From contig CM069439.1 of assembly GCA_035610365.1 (NCBI GenBank), positions 4,278,001 to 4,342,000 on the forward strand: DNA of 64,000 bases, given 5' to 3'. Position numbers and translations under genes: made by a program. Positions 10,801 to 21,904 of the stretch are shown here, piece after piece. The notes beneath the pieces are model-generated. The model was given only the letters and a program-made list of their open reading frames with translations. It had not been told where the DNA came from and did not search any database. Origin of the DNA: Aquatica leii (taxonomy: Eukaryota; Arthropoda; Insecta; Coleoptera; Lampyridae). Within the stretch, counting starts at the first letter, position 1, and each line of letters begins with the position of its first letter.

Positions 10801-13800
10801 CTTGAGCAGATACATCGCGAACAAAAGAACAATGCCGAAATAAGATTACTGAAAAGCAAATGATCGACCGACGATCAACCTGGGAAGATGAGTGCTTTGG
10901 AAAAAAATATAAAAGCAGACTGGGTGCAGTAGGACTCCTTCAGAGTGAAAGACCGTCTTCTTAAGAAATCCCTAGAAAGTGTCGAGGGCACGGAAAACAG
11001 GCGGCATTTGGTAGTGCCAAAGAGTCGAGAGTCAGAGGTGTTGCAGCCTCTACATGATGGTACATCAGAGAGACACTTAGGCGTGAATACATTGGAGAAA
11101 GATTCTACTGGGTGAACTGCAAAAAGGACGTCATGGAATGGTGACGTAAATGCACGGTTTGCGCATCAGAAAATGTTCCAGCGAACTAGCACAGAGCACA
11201 AATGAAACAATATAACGTGAGAAGCCCTTCAGAAAGTGAGGCAATTGACATCGCAGCGACATTCTCAAAATCTGATTCGAAAAACAAATACATGATTATT
11301 TCACGAAATGGATAGATGCTTACCCTATAGTCAAGAAGCAGCTACAGTCGCAAACGTTTCAGTGATAATTTTTCCGTCGATTTGGAGTTCCGTTGGAGTT
11401 ACATTCCGACCAAGGCCGCAACTCTGAACCTGTGCTGCTTCAAGAAGTTTGCCGACTATTAGGAATTAAGCTATGTACTTTCATACAATAATGATTTTTC
11501 ACTTCAAGATACATTCCAGCATGGACAATAGCTAGATGAGGTTCGTAAGAAACCTTAAGGAAAAAAAAGAGCAGAGTTGGTTTTATTGTTGAACGAGTCA
11601 GCTATTATTGCCCACTCTCCAAAAAATATGGGTACTGTTTCTTTTTCTGTGTTAGAATCAGAAAAAGTCTGATTCCGAGATATCCTCAGAACCTTCGGTA
11701 TCATCGACAGAATCTGTATTACTGATATCAGCGTCCGATATGATCAACAAACACGGTACAACTGAAACTTAACAAAGACTAAATAACTAAGCGCACGATC
11801 GTGCCATAATAAGCAACTTATTAGACAATAATAAAAGCGTGGCCAAATTCAAATAAAATATTTTTGTTCTTGTAACCAAATTTCTCAAATTGATTTAAAC
11901 TGCACAAGGAATGATACCAACGGTTGAATCATGAAACCGTAATTCAAGTACCTCTAACTGCTTGACGGCAGATCGAGTTTTGTAAACATTGCGCATTCGT
12001 AGTTGACAAGTGTAAGAGCGTCTCGCACTTGTTCTACAAATATCACGCTTGAAATGGAACCTACACAAAAAAACTTGCAAATATCTTTAATAGTGCAGTT
12101 ATATTCACCTATGGCCTAGACATTTGGTACCATAGACTTCGACGTTCCCACATGGTCAGGAAACTAGCCTCGCTCCATTCCCTATTCCTTAGAACTATAT
12201 CAAAGCATCCTTTCCACTACATCTCTTTTTGCAGGAAATTTAGTGCACCAAAGTTCTTGGCAAGGCTGACACGTGCAATTTCCTTGACCAGTACGTTTCG
12301 TTCAACGACTTTCCGTCCTTTTCAGCGGTCAAGTGACACTTAAGTCTTGATCTTGAGTGAATGGCAGCGGCTGTGAGGCACTTCCCAGAAAGGGCGTAAC
12401 GCCTACTCCCTTATATCCTTACCTGGGTCAGAATGTCCCACGTCCCCAGACGAGAGACAGATCCTTTCTTCGTTCGGGGTGACTTGTTAGCCACGATCAA
12501 CCCCTATGCCGAATCCTCTCAGGCCATCCTTAAACTGGTGCCTGATGTAAACGTATATAAACTTTTTGCAAAGTGAGACCAGAGCCTTTATTAGAAATAG
12601 TTTCTTTAGTTTTCTAACTTGCCTTTCTTTATTTTTCCTCATCTATATGCAGATCCTTTTCTTACCGACTTGGTATTAACCTAGAAGCGAGGATAAGCCG
12701 CAAGACAAGTGCCTTGCGGAACCACGTGCTCGCATAGCACGCACAAATACTTAATCCATCCTACTGGTCTTGTAAGACTACCCTATCTACTCGGAACATG
12801 TCCTTACTTAACATATCCCTCTTGTGGTGAACTTGTACTATGCAAGGTCGGGTGGTATTTGTCGGTCCACTTCCTCCACATGAAACCGTATGCATCACTG
12901 GAATTTTTTCACATACATGATGCAACCGTTTGAGTTATGGTACTAAAGGGGTTAATGTTACTTCAAAATGTTGTTGCGGATGTTTTACGGCGGCATCCCA
13001 AATTAATGTTCAGTAGTAATCAACAAGCAAACCAGAACTCTTATTTGCTTTGGTATCGCTTTTCCATGGTTACAACGTACTGGTGGAACCGTTCTCCATG
13101 CTCGTCGGTGTGGGAACCTAAATTTTCCGAAAAAAAAATCCAAATAAGCAGCCAGAAAATAAATTTTTACATCTCATTTCTCTGTAGGCACTAAGTAGTT
13201 CAGTTACAAGATCTTCGTAATGTTCAGCTTTGACATTTCAAAGAAAATTGGTCATAACTACCGTTCCGATGTAGTTCTTTAACAACATTTTTCATTAAAC
13301 CCAATTTAATATGCAGTGGTGGTAGAAATATTTTTTTTAAATCAACCAGATTATTGCTAATGTTTTTAGACCTTGAATTAGTAGACATTTTTCTGTATAG
13401 TGACGATCTCGTGCGCGGCTGCCCCATTCACACTGCAGTTCAAGTCCAAGCGCTATCATTTTTAGGTAACCATAAGTTGACCACTTATAGTCTTTAAACC
13501 GCATGTGTTCTAGGATATAAACGGCATAAGCTATTATTGCCGTTATCAAGTAAAAATGCTTTTAAGTTAAGTTTAAAAGCATCAATTGCTTGGTTCCCGT
13601 TACTGTCCCAATACATCAATTCGTGTAGTATACCAAAGTATCTTATTGAGCGAAACAATGTGTAAGCCCTTTTTGACGTTTTGGAAAGTCAGGCTGCTAG
13701 AAGTTCTGTTGAACCAAGCATTCAATTCAGCCTGCGAAATCAAATGTGGTTTTATTAAGCCTCCTTATGCTTGAAAGTCTGGATTACTGTAAAACTCTTG

Positions 13801-16800
13801 TGCAAATTGCGTATCATCAGTTCTTTGTCCAAACTCCACAATTCTGGTGGTTTTGGGTTAGGAAGTCCTTCACTATGTTCGACAGGTTGTAAATCTGATG
13901 GTACATTAAGATACTGTACATGGGCCGCGATCTCCAGGCAGTGCTCACGGGTGCTATATACTTTAGGACACCTTTTTATGTTTACTATACAAGGCCGTTC
14001 ATAAAGACGAGGTCGGTCGGCGCCCAATAATGCAAAGCTATTAAGGGCGCCGTAAAAGTGACTTGTCCGAGGGCGCCAGAAAGGCTTGTCGGGGCCTTGT
14101 ACTGCACAGTATGCTTGAACTTCGGTCTCATGCCCTGTATGTTAGCAAGGCAAAAGTAACAATCTGTGACATTATTTTTCGGTTCTCTTTACACCACTAG
14201 TACTGCAAAAGACATTTTACGTATTGTACCTCTTAACCAGCTTGATAAGAATTTTACACAAGCCTTACAAATAATTTATTTATGACTGTCACTGAATATT
14301 TATAAACAACGTCCGCAGATAACATTCACTTTTATTTATGTACACTTGATGCACTTGTTTATTTTAAAAACACGTACACTTGCATGCACGTGCTTCTTAT
14401 ACTTCTGACTAGGCTAACTTGCGACTTTCAGCGATTCTTCTTTATATTCTGCTATCTCCTATTACTTCTGTCCCTTGCGATAAGCGCCTTGAATGTTCTC
14501 GAAGTTTCAATGCGAGCCGTCCTAATTGTGCGATGTGGAACGGGTCTTTGCACAATACAGAAACATTCTTGCCGACAACAGCAAAATAAACTCATAAAAA
14601 ACACAAATATCTAATGCCTAGTAATTAACAAACGCAATTACTAAAAAAAAATAGATTAAAATATAAATACATTAACTATGTGTTTTATTTAAATAATCAG
14701 TATTTGTTTTGACCACTAAATAACAGATAACCTTTCAGATTGCAATCATATCAGCGACTTCTCGTGCTACCACTGACGGCTCAACACCGACATCAACGTT
14801 TGGAGTGATGTACCATAGGTTGTAACTCTGGAATGGCATATATGATGAAACCCGATTCTGTTTGGGGATCATTGATGACCGTATAAGTCAGACGAAGGCG
14901 TGGGGAACTGCGCTATGTTCAATTTTTTGTTGAGCAGTTATCACAGCTTAAATAATAGCTAATTTGGCAATTTCATTTGTACCCCAAGAGAGTTCTTCCT
15001 AACTGTTGGATAGAAAAGGCTGTACCTTCTACATTTTTCTAGAATCAGATAACTACAAGGCGTCCAGGTCTAAAAACGTTATCCTGGCTTTTAAGCAATT
15101 TCTATTTACAGAAAGAAACTTTTATTTGATGCAATGACTTTTCATCCATCTTTCTTAAGGTTAATACTTTTGAAAGCAGGTCTTTGCTATCATCTTTGTC
15201 GTCAAACAATGCCGAGATAATGAAAAATTCTCGTGGGTTTATCGCAAACCCACACATATCTTCATGCTTTGTCTGATAATCATCCGGCACAGAAACGTTC
15301 TGTTATTGAATGTTAGGTTTACCGCGCTTTTTCTATTTGCCAACCCGCTAAGAGAGATATTCAGGCAGTTATAAATAGTGATTTACATCCTGGTACTCGA
15401 GTACCTAAGGACATTCTAATCCGAAATTGGCATTTTTACCTTACTTTCGTAACTTCGTAAGAATGGTATTGAACCCACATTCAAGTCGACACTCTGCAGT
15501 TGCTGAACATTATTTTACTACAAGTCACAATATAGATTTTGATAACGCCTCGGTTATTGCGAAATCGCCATTCCTCTTCAATAGGAAAATCCGAGAAAGC
15601 ATAGAAATCATCCCAATACTTCAATCGTGACAACGGTGTTCAACTATCACTTGGTTCTCGGTTCTTACTGGTTTATCGAAGACACGCCCATTTTCGAACG
15701 TAACCCAATCAGTCGAGCGTATCCCACCGTGACGATACTTCTTAAGGCACTTATATGGAGTTTAGAATCTGGCTTGGTCAACAAGTTGATTACGCAACTC
15801 TGTAGTGATTCTTTGTTAGATTATCTTTTACTTCTATTTCTTTCAATCCCCTTACGACAGTGGGTGAAACGTTGGCAACTTCGGTTACATCAACATGGTT
15901 CCAACTTGGAAGACGCTCTAATCTTAGTATTTTTTAAAATTTAATGTGACACTGATATTTTAAATAAATGTAATATCGAACAACCTCAATGTTCATTACG
16001 TTTAAATTTGTATGTTAATGAAATCTTTTGTAGTTTTATCGTACTTTTTCATGTGCGTTATTTACTAGGGTTAAAAGAAGTTTTCCTTTAATTCACTTTT
16101 CTTTAAAAAATTAATTGAGGTCATACGCTATAATGAAATGAAATTGCTGTATTTGTTTGAGTTTATCTTCCAGGTACCCAAATGTCCAGAAGTATTTACC
16201 CAAATCTGTAAACGTTTTTTCCCAGCTAAATGACTAACAGTCTTGTAAATTTGTAATGGTTGCGACTAGCCAACAAATGACAGGATATCAAGAGTATTTA
16301 TGACTGCAACAGCTGTGTAACCACAAAAAAATTGTAAATAAAATTTAGAATTATGATATACAAAAAATAAGAAAAACAACATATTATCTTATAGTTAAAA
16401 AAATAAATAAATAAGTAAAAAACTGCCAAAAAGGATCCTCGTGATTTTTGACGTATAAATACTCACCATGTCCATCCTCTCCCGTTAAAATGATCTGTCC
16501 TTCAGAATTTAATGTTGCTTCCGTAACCGAATTCAAATCCACAACTTCACCTTGCGCGCCGCTTTCTGTTATAGTTTGTATTGTATGCACAGGAGTACCC
16601 CCTTCTCCCGGTGTAGACTGAATCTGAAACACACAATGAAACGTTACTAATTGATCTATCCCACCAGATCAAATACTCTAGGAGCTGAAACTTTATTTAA
16701 ATAAAAATGAATTTAAGTATAATAATAAGTTAATACCTCTAACAGTAGATGATCGCCTTCATGTCCCCCATCAACGTTCTTTTTAACCAGCTAAAATTAC

Positions 16801-18968
16801 AAACACATTTAAGCAAAAAATAATTCTTTATCCTACAAATAAAAAATTCAATTTTAATACATACAATTCATAATAATGTACATGCGTTTATATCATTAAA
16901 AGTTGGTCTAATACCATATAACGGTAACGTTTTTAAATAATGTTAAAGTTTATACCGCAATGGTATGAGACCTACTCCAACCAACGACAGTTGCAAAATA
17001 AACGTAAAACTACTGCACATTTAATACAAACCTTTTTGTATACGGATTTAGATACTCTGAAAAAGTTTCTTATAAATTGCTAAACGCAAAAAAAAACTAC
17101 CTCGGATAATGATAAAAAAAGTTTTAAGAAGCAAATTAGTTTAAGTTACTCGAAAACAAATGTTTGAAGAAATATGTATATATAAACAACTTACTGTTGC
17201 CATGCCTTGCACATGAGCGGTTGTACCATCAGGTAGAGTAATGATAGGATTATTCGGGTCAACCTGCACAATACTAACGGTTCCATCAGGATTTGTAATA
17301 GTGTGTAAAACAGTAGGTGTATACTGAGTAGTAATCTGAAACGAATCGTTCAAATTTAGTAATACGTACAAACAACCAATAACATAACGTATTCTATCTT
17401 AAATTTAAAAGCTAAATAGACGACTGTCAATTTGATCTGCTGCAGGCACAGGTAGAACTCAACAGAAATAGCTAAAAAAATACATTAAGAACAAAACCAA
17501 GCTAACAATAAAATAACGATCAACATATTTTGTGGTTTAAGCCCCAAACATCTAAATTTAGAATGCAAGTCTTGTAAAACAACTAAAGTACAACTGAAAG
17601 ATTCGGCTACTCACAAAAAACAACTAATAAAATAATTTTGTGTGCAGACTACAAAAATGTATCAAACGCAATCAAACAGTAACAACATTAACATTTAGTG
17701 AAATTCGCTACGAACATCGACATCTGAACTATAGCCGGCAGGATCTAGGCAAACCTGCGCCGAGGAACCCGAAATACCATCTGGAGAAGCAGCTATAATC
17801 TGAGGGGAGCCGTTAGCTTGGATCTGTATCTTATGTGTGGGAACTGTGCCTGAAGAATGCATTTTTAGCACACCCACAGAACTACCCACATTTGCATTTG
17901 CCGTTGCCGCGGCGTTTGCCTTTTCATCCTCTTCCGTAAAAGCTGGAAGTAAATCTTCTCGTCCGTGAAACTTGTAACAATTTATAACAATCTGCCTTAA
18001 AGCGTGAGTCCAAGATATCTAAAACAATCAATTAAAAAGAAATAATTAAGTGTGCACGTTAATACCTTTTGCTTTTCGTCTTCGCTTCGAGCGTCCATCC
18101 TTACGTTTGCCCATGGCAACTCCTTAGGCCACCACGGTGGTCGAGTTGACTCCCGTCCCCATCCGGGTTTTCCGCGACCCGTCGAATACTTTAACATCAG
18201 CGGAATAAATGCTCTCAACTGAGCTTGTGTCATTTTTTCTACGGGTGTAGGTATGCCGTCAATAATTAAAGGAGGCAGTTCGAAAAGCGACGGATCATCT
18301 TGTACTGGCGGTGGCGCTTGGTGTGCTAAAGCATTTTCTAATTCTTCCATAATCATAGAACGTAAATTTTTAATTACGTCCTCTAGTGGTTTTGCACCAA
18401 AAACTTTATAGCTCGTATTTGGTTTACCTGGAGTCGCAACCAAAACTATAGCTTGTTGTCCTACTCTCGTAGCAAATTCATCAATTGTTTGCTGGAAAAA
18501 AATTCCAATAAAATATCACACATCTGTAATGTAATTGTATGTTGCGTTAAAAAATCATTTCTTCCAATACATATATTTTAACACGTACTCTTAATTTCCG
18601 TAGCAATCGATTTTGCTGCCTTTTCCGTATTGACGGATTCGTTTCAAAAGAATGTGGCCGTTTCCTCTTCTTGGCCGATACTATGGCCGCTGCTGCAGCA
18701 ACTCCAACAGGGCCTGATAAAACCATTTAATCACTTTAGTTACTTAAAAAATATTATTCGTACCAGCGGCGGCTAATTGTGCAGTGACTTCATCCCCCAT
18801 AGCAGCTGCCATAAGATCTGTAGTTTCTTCATAACCAGATCCAGGGGATGAAGGGCAATTATCATCATCATCATCTGATGCCCCAGAGAGGCCTCCAGGT
18901 GAACCCACAACCATGGCGATTTGATCAGAGACAGAATTATTTTGACTGTTGTTCGAATTGTTCATCAT
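7644..18968 (-). CDS. ewg: Erect wing / nuclear respiratory factor 1 transcription factor
   Basis: This is the insect homologue of NRF1, a nuclear DNA-binding activator (in Drosophila, EWG is needed in flight muscle and neurons). I rebuilt nine coding exons on the minus strand: 18,968-18,764; 18,713-18,589; 18,491-18,066; 18,018-17,755; 17,335-17,195; 16,790-16,737; 16,623-16,467; 8,038-7,899; 7,850-7,644. All junctions are AG/GT and reading phase is kept throughout, giving 573 codons with the stop. Domains are an acidic/serine N-terminus (about residues 25-50), the basic NRF1 dimerisation and DNA-binding region (about 68-250) and a Q/T-rich activation region. The intron of 8.4 kb before exon 8 is full of dead transposons. 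The start is the first Met of MMNNSNNSQ; an upstream non-coding exon is likely. Orthology is inferred from motif recall, without alignment. Confidence 0.93.
7899..8038 (-). CDS. ewg: ewg coding exon 8
   Basis: After an 8.4-kb intron the acceptor ATGTTCAG leads into GYPISVSGVITVPVSASMYQ and TMVANIQHLHTNSDGTVCVT, among the best conserved C-terminal motifs of NRF1. The phase-1 join restores the glycine codon. Donor AAG|GTAAGT. Confidence 0.92.
8270..8645 (+). promoter_or_regulatory. Candidate 5' LTR with TATA box
   Basis: A TATAAATA box lies at 8,480-8,487, followed by TAAATAAATAGTGTTTTAACGCGTG, and the stretch ends near TTCGTTATA before TTGGTATCAAGTGCCGGG, a possible primer-binding border. The same landmarks recur at 59.9-60.3 kb. 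A GAATGTTC (heat-shock-element core) is at 8,410-8,417. Exact LTR ends were not established. Confidence 0.5.
9259..9456 (+). pseudogene. gag fragment of the gypsy-type element
   Basis: A 65-codon open piece (MVALRGDALEVLEIVLDHLQ, ISRLESRVRDAHMKQAYRVE, NRFQKVAKAF) resembles capsid-region gag of insect Ty3/gypsy elements. It continues in other frames on both sides (EAIARRMLREKE-like text near 9,650-9,700). It is flanked by stops and is not functional. Confidence 0.65.
10404..10655 (+). pseudogene. RNase H fragment of the gypsy-type element
   Basis: The frame reads FVLDTDASNVQYVQEEVIGY and FVTRRELIVFVKSIEHWYHY, which is the RNase H signature of Ty3/gypsy polyproteins (catalytic aspartate in DTDASN). 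It ends at YLYGRK and then breaks. A homologous piece lies at 42,940-43,080. Confidence 0.75.
11601..12935. other. Intronic stretch with no recognised gene
   Basis: This follows the integrase remnant inside the ewg intron. The part at about 12,120-12,740 is noticeably less AT-rich than its surroundings and has a few short open frames (12,152-12,343; 12,709-12,933), none of which I recognise. It is probably old transposon sequence. Confidence 0.45.
12940..14027 (-). pseudogene. Decayed member of a dispersed arthropod protein repeat family
   Basis: On the minus strand, pieces in several frames belong to one protein. From N to C they are QPVEHSEGLPNPKPPELWSL (near 13,880), SLKCEW-type cysteine text near 13,430, NLVDLKKIFLPPLHIKLGLM (near 13,320), and TDEHGERFHQYVVTMEKRYQ (near 13,090) ending CRRKTSATTF. 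I recall this combination (LPPLHIKLGLMKN, DEHGERFHQ) from many uncharacterised, often multi-copy arthropod proteins, which suggests a mobile-element gene; the element class is unknown to me. Several frameshifts and stops show it is dead. Confidence 0.6.
14030..15425. other. Intronic stretch with unrecognised coding debris
   Basis: A 62-codon minus frame at 15,102-15,290 (MPDDYQTKHEDMCGFAINPR) and minus-strand text near 14,780-14,860 (QSYNLWYITPNVDVGVEPS) look like real but broken protein. I cannot assign them. Otherwise nothing is seen. Confidence 0.4.
15430..15720 (+). pseudogene. Penelope-like element remnant (end of GIY-YIG region)
   Basis: The plus-strand text SRHSAVAEHYFTTSHNIDFD followed by NASVIAKSPFLFNRKIRESI and EIIPILQS matches the pattern I know from the C-terminus of Penelope-like proteins (AEH...GH.IDFDNA...R.IREAIEI). 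Just after the stop another frame gives the expected LS..W-type ending (YHLVLGSYW). No RT part is visible. It is a small fragment in the ewg intron, unrelated in position to the Penelope ends at 37.4-41.1 kb. Confidence 0.6.
15945..16466. other. ewg intron, nothing recognised
   Basis: AT-rich sequence between the Penelope remnant and ewg exon 7. No motif was recognised. Confidence 0.5.
16467..16623 (-). CDS. ewg: ewg coding exon 7
   Basis: It encodes IQSTPGEGGTPVHTIQTITE and VVDLNSVTEATLNSEGQIIL ending in GEDGHG, typical of the NRF1 transactivation region. Acceptor TTTCAG, donor CATG|GTGAGT, phase 1. Confidence 0.88.
16737..16790 (-). CDS. ewg: ewg microexon 6 (18 codons)
   Basis: The 54-base exon encodes LVKKNVDGGHEGDHLLLE between the acceptor ATTTTAG and the donor GAG|GTATTA. 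It begins and ends in phase 0, so skipping it would keep the frame; this fits an alternatively used cassette exon. The call rests on splice sites and phase, with no family motif. Confidence 0.6.
17195..17335 (-). CDS. ewg: ewg coding exon 5 (activation region)
   Basis: It encodes ITTQYTPTVLHTITNPDGTV and DPNNPIITLPDGTTAHVQGM, a hydrophobic/glutamine-type activation region. Acceptor GTTTCAG, donor ACA|GTAAGT; 47 codons in phase 0. Confidence 0.85.
17755..18018 (-). CDS. ewg: ewg coding exon 4 (end of DNA-binding domain)
   Basis: The acceptor TTTTAG is followed by ISWTHALRQIVINCYKFHGR, the end of the conserved domain, then EDEKANAAATANANVGSSVG and a segment rich in Q, I and S. I chose the donor GCGCAG|GTTTGC because it joins in phase to exon 5. 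If not spliced, the frame runs on for about 20 residues and stops near 17,696, giving a shorter product. Confidence 0.85.
18066..18491 (-). CDS. ewg: ewg coding exon 3 (core of NRF1 domain)
   Basis: It starts QTIDEFATRVGQQAIVLVAT after the acceptor TTCCAG and runs through KPLEDVIKNLRSMIMEELEN, FIPLMLKYSTGRGKPGWG and PPWWPKELPWANVRMDARSE. These are strongly conserved parts of the NRF1 DNA-binding domain. The exon is 142 codons in phase 0, with donor AAG|GTATTA. Confidence 0.93.
18589..18713 (-). CDS. ewg: ewg coding exon 2 (basic DNA-binding region)
   Basis: After the acceptor TTTTATCAG it encodes GPVGVAAAAAIVSAKKRKRP followed by HSFETNPSIRKRQQNRLLRK, the hallmark basic segment of the NRF1/EWG family that includes the nuclear localisation signal. 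The donor is AGA|GTACGT. No short open frame shows it because it lacks its own start and stop. Confidence 0.93.
18764..18968 (-). CDS. ewg: ewg coding exon 1 (start, acidic region)
   Basis: It encodes MMNNSNNSQNN onward, with a five-aspartate run (GASDDDDDNCPSSPGSGYEE) and TDLMAAAMGDEVTAQLAAAG, as in NRF1 N-termini. The donor is CTG|GTACGA. 205 coding bases leave phase 1. Confidence 0.9.
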
Positions 18969-19440
18969 AGCCTTCGAAACACACCAGGTTTGTTGGTCAC
19001 CTCACCTGTATTTTACAAAAACCAAATTCATAACAATTCGCTTTTCCAAATTATTTATTATTATGTTTGTTAAAATTGGTACTTTACAAAACGCATACTA
19101 ATCGCTTAACGTTACATGAAATAAAACTTTGTTTATGCTAATTGTCATTGTGTTCTGCGCAATTTAATTCTAGCGATTTTCAGAAAACGATGCTTAGGTT
19201 TATTATTACAAAACACATTGATTGTAAATTTATTAAACAACTTTAAATGTATTATATTTAGAAAACTATGCACAAACTGCATTGTTTTTTTATTACTAAA
19301 TAAAGATTGAAATAGATCATAACCACGAGTAAAGAAGAAATAGAACGACTTTTTGTCTGTGTAAATTCTCACTAAGTAAGGTAAATATAGCAAAGGTTAC
19401 CAGTGCTACTATATTTACCACGCTTTTGATTCAAGTTAAA
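18969..19440. other. Region upstream of the ewg start codon
   Basis: On the minus strand this is directly upstream of the ewg ATG. An acceptor-like TATTTTACAG sits about 45 bases before the ATG, so the 5' UTR is probably split and the promoter further away. The minus frame at 19,145-19,393 is low complexity and not called. Confidence 0.45.
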
Positions 19441-21812
19441 CAACAATGAACTCAGACGTCTGGTGCAACGATAGATAGTTGCAATCACTGCTGCAAAAAT
19501 ATTCGGAAGAACGAAAAAAGTAACCTTCACCTAAAACAAGCCTGTCAGAAACGTACTGTAAAAAAATTCAATTGTACCGGATTAAGATATCAAACTTGTC
19601 CCAAGACAGGCAAAACTAAACGTTTAGGACACAAATACCTGGATTGACACAAATTGCTCAGCTGAAAACTACAAACACATTGTAGGCCTCCATTAAATGA
19701 AGACCAAGAGAAAATTGTTGCCACACTGAAATCTGACAAATCTAGGGAAAAGACAGCACATGGGTATCTGACACAATAGTCCAGAAAAATTAATCTTAAA
19801 TACAAAGTTCTGTATAAACACCCTTGGTTTTCAATATCTAAGCTTCTGATTTACCGCAGACCACCTTCAAATTCATCTGTGCTTATGAAATTGCCTTAGT
19901 TCATCAATCCACGGATTCCCAGAACTCGGAATATGTGCTTACACACCACCTACAAAAATTTACAATTTCTTCAAAACGTTGAGATTGAAGCGTAACATCA
20001 AAGAACCAGAAACCATTTCAACAACTTATCCGATAAAACCCAGTCCCAAAATATCTGGAAATGACTATGAATGCGAGCAAAAAAATGCAGAGAAAATAAT
20101 GTTTTAAGAATCTCAGAAATTGGATATCCAAGAAAAAAGTAAATTAAAGCCACAAACCCACCCCCGCCGCTTCACTCGTCTGTCGAAAAAGTCTAAAAAG
20201 ACAGTCATCAATCAATTCGCGCTTTACGACGCCCTATACAAAAAACTCAGAGTTTTAAAGAAATAAGCCTCAAGAATTTTTGAACAGTTCTTGATCCTTA
20301 AATAACTCACTCACAACTATAATAAAGACAACAGAATAATCCTACCTACATGTTCAAGATTCCTTAAATAATGTTGGTACAAAAACTCTTATTAAAAGCA
20401 GTCTTTAATCCGTACCGATCACCTGACATCTTATTAAGTACTTTTACTAATCCATGTCCAAAACATTTACTGACAACATTATAAAATCTACCGTTCTAAA
20501 GTGAGCTCCTAGAGCTTCACATTATCCTGAACGTTGTTCAAAACTCCAAATATTAAAGATTTATCTTGGAAATTTCCTAATGTCTTCAAATATTAGAACA
20601 CCGATTGTCTCGTAATGCTAATTTTATTTAAAAAAAAAGCTAAATCTTCGTTCTTTCAGTCTAACAATCTTCCAGACTATTCTAATCCCATATTAAACTG
20701 ACTGATAATAATGGTCAAAAATCAGAAAACCCATTATACAAAAACTTATTTTGTCACAGATCCGAACTGAATTGAAGTCCTGATAGCACTACTATGCATA
20801 AACACATTACAGATCTAAGATTACCAACCAACCAACCAACTAGCCCTAGAGTACAATCCCACAAGGACACATTTTTGAAGAACTGAAAAACCTTGAAAGA
20901 TCTGTAATATTGATCTTCGTTCTTTAATAGTTTAAAAGCTACTATTGATAAGAAAAATCGTCACAAACTCAGTCTCCGACTAACTAGAATTTCCTAGATG
21001 GCTTCCTAATATTAAAATTACACTTGAAGTCGCTTATTAAACTCCGCAAAACTAAATTATGAACCAAAATGAATAATCAAGGCTGAAATCTGTCACTACT
21101 CTGTTAAAAAAGGAATCATCATCAATTATCAATATTAAGATAATTTAAAAAACCTAAATTACTAGATATTAACCCTCAAAGTTGAGATGAGAATTATTGT
21201 TTCTGTGAGACGTTCCAAACTTTTCAGTTCTAGAAAATAACCATCCATAAGAACGTTAATTTGGGACAAATTATTTTATAAAACGTTCATGTTGATTTAG
21301 AGTAGTGCCACAGTAAATTTTTAATAATTTCTAACTTTAAAATGACTTTTTGCAATCAGAGACGGATCTATAACTGCCCCCAGACGCTTAATAACATTGA
21401 TTATATTAATAAAAATGCATAATATCAACTGGTTACGATAATTCTAATAGCTCAGCAAAAATTGTTTAATTAATAGAAATACAGCATCGTTAAATCAAGA
21501 ATTGCAATGACTAAAATGTACAATTAGATGTGCATTCGTTCAATAACTAACGTTACTGAGATAAAGACACGTCTACCACAAAGTCAACTGTAATTGCTAT
21601 AAAAATATTAGTCACTATCGAAAAAATTCTAGTAGTGTTTCAATTGTTTTATCTATGGAAGCTCTATTAACATTTATTGTACATTCCCAAGCCTCGACCA
21701 GCCAGAACTCCCCCAGTTTCAAATGGAATCGAAGTGATTATTTGTATCTTGTAATAATTAATTCATTTGTTTTTTCCGTGTTCTAGACTTAAGGAATATT
21801 TCAAAATTGTTT

Positions 21813-21904
21813 CAGGAGCGTTTGGACGATGATCCGGTCTCTGGTCTCAACTGTCCATATTCAAACTATCTTGAAAGCGAAGACGACTTCAAGTCAGTGG
21901 AAAA
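21813..21904 (+). pseudogene. Exon-like fragment, copy 1
   Basis: After TTGTTTCAG the frame reads ERLDDDPVSGLNCPYSNYLE and SEDDFKSVEK, then a GTGACA donor-like site. The same exon-like piece recurs at 23,991. The reading looks protein-coding (acidic, no stop for 30 codons) but I do not recognise the gene. It may be a relic of a host gene exon carried by the duplicated segment. Confidence 0.4.

Larger units (their letters stand above)
8240..11600 (+). mobile_element. Ty3/gypsy-type retroelement, decayed, in ewg intron
   Basis: The order LTR-like sequence, gag, protease, RT, RNase H, integrase can be followed on the plus strand, opposite to ewg. gag debris starts with MTTEKLSNLKVADFKRKVEE at about 8,862 and includes MVALRGDALEVLEIVLDHLQ at 9,259. 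A protease remnant with LLVDAGSKKTIIHP lies near 9,880. RT is only a short shred near 10,260-10,400. RNase H (VLDTDASNVQY, VTRRELIVFVKSIEHWYHYL) is at 10,470-10,655, and integrase (PLELHSDQGRN-like) near 11,390. Many stops and frameshifts make it inactive. The same family occurs at 42.4-47.0 kb. No 3' LTR was found. Confidence 0.8.
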
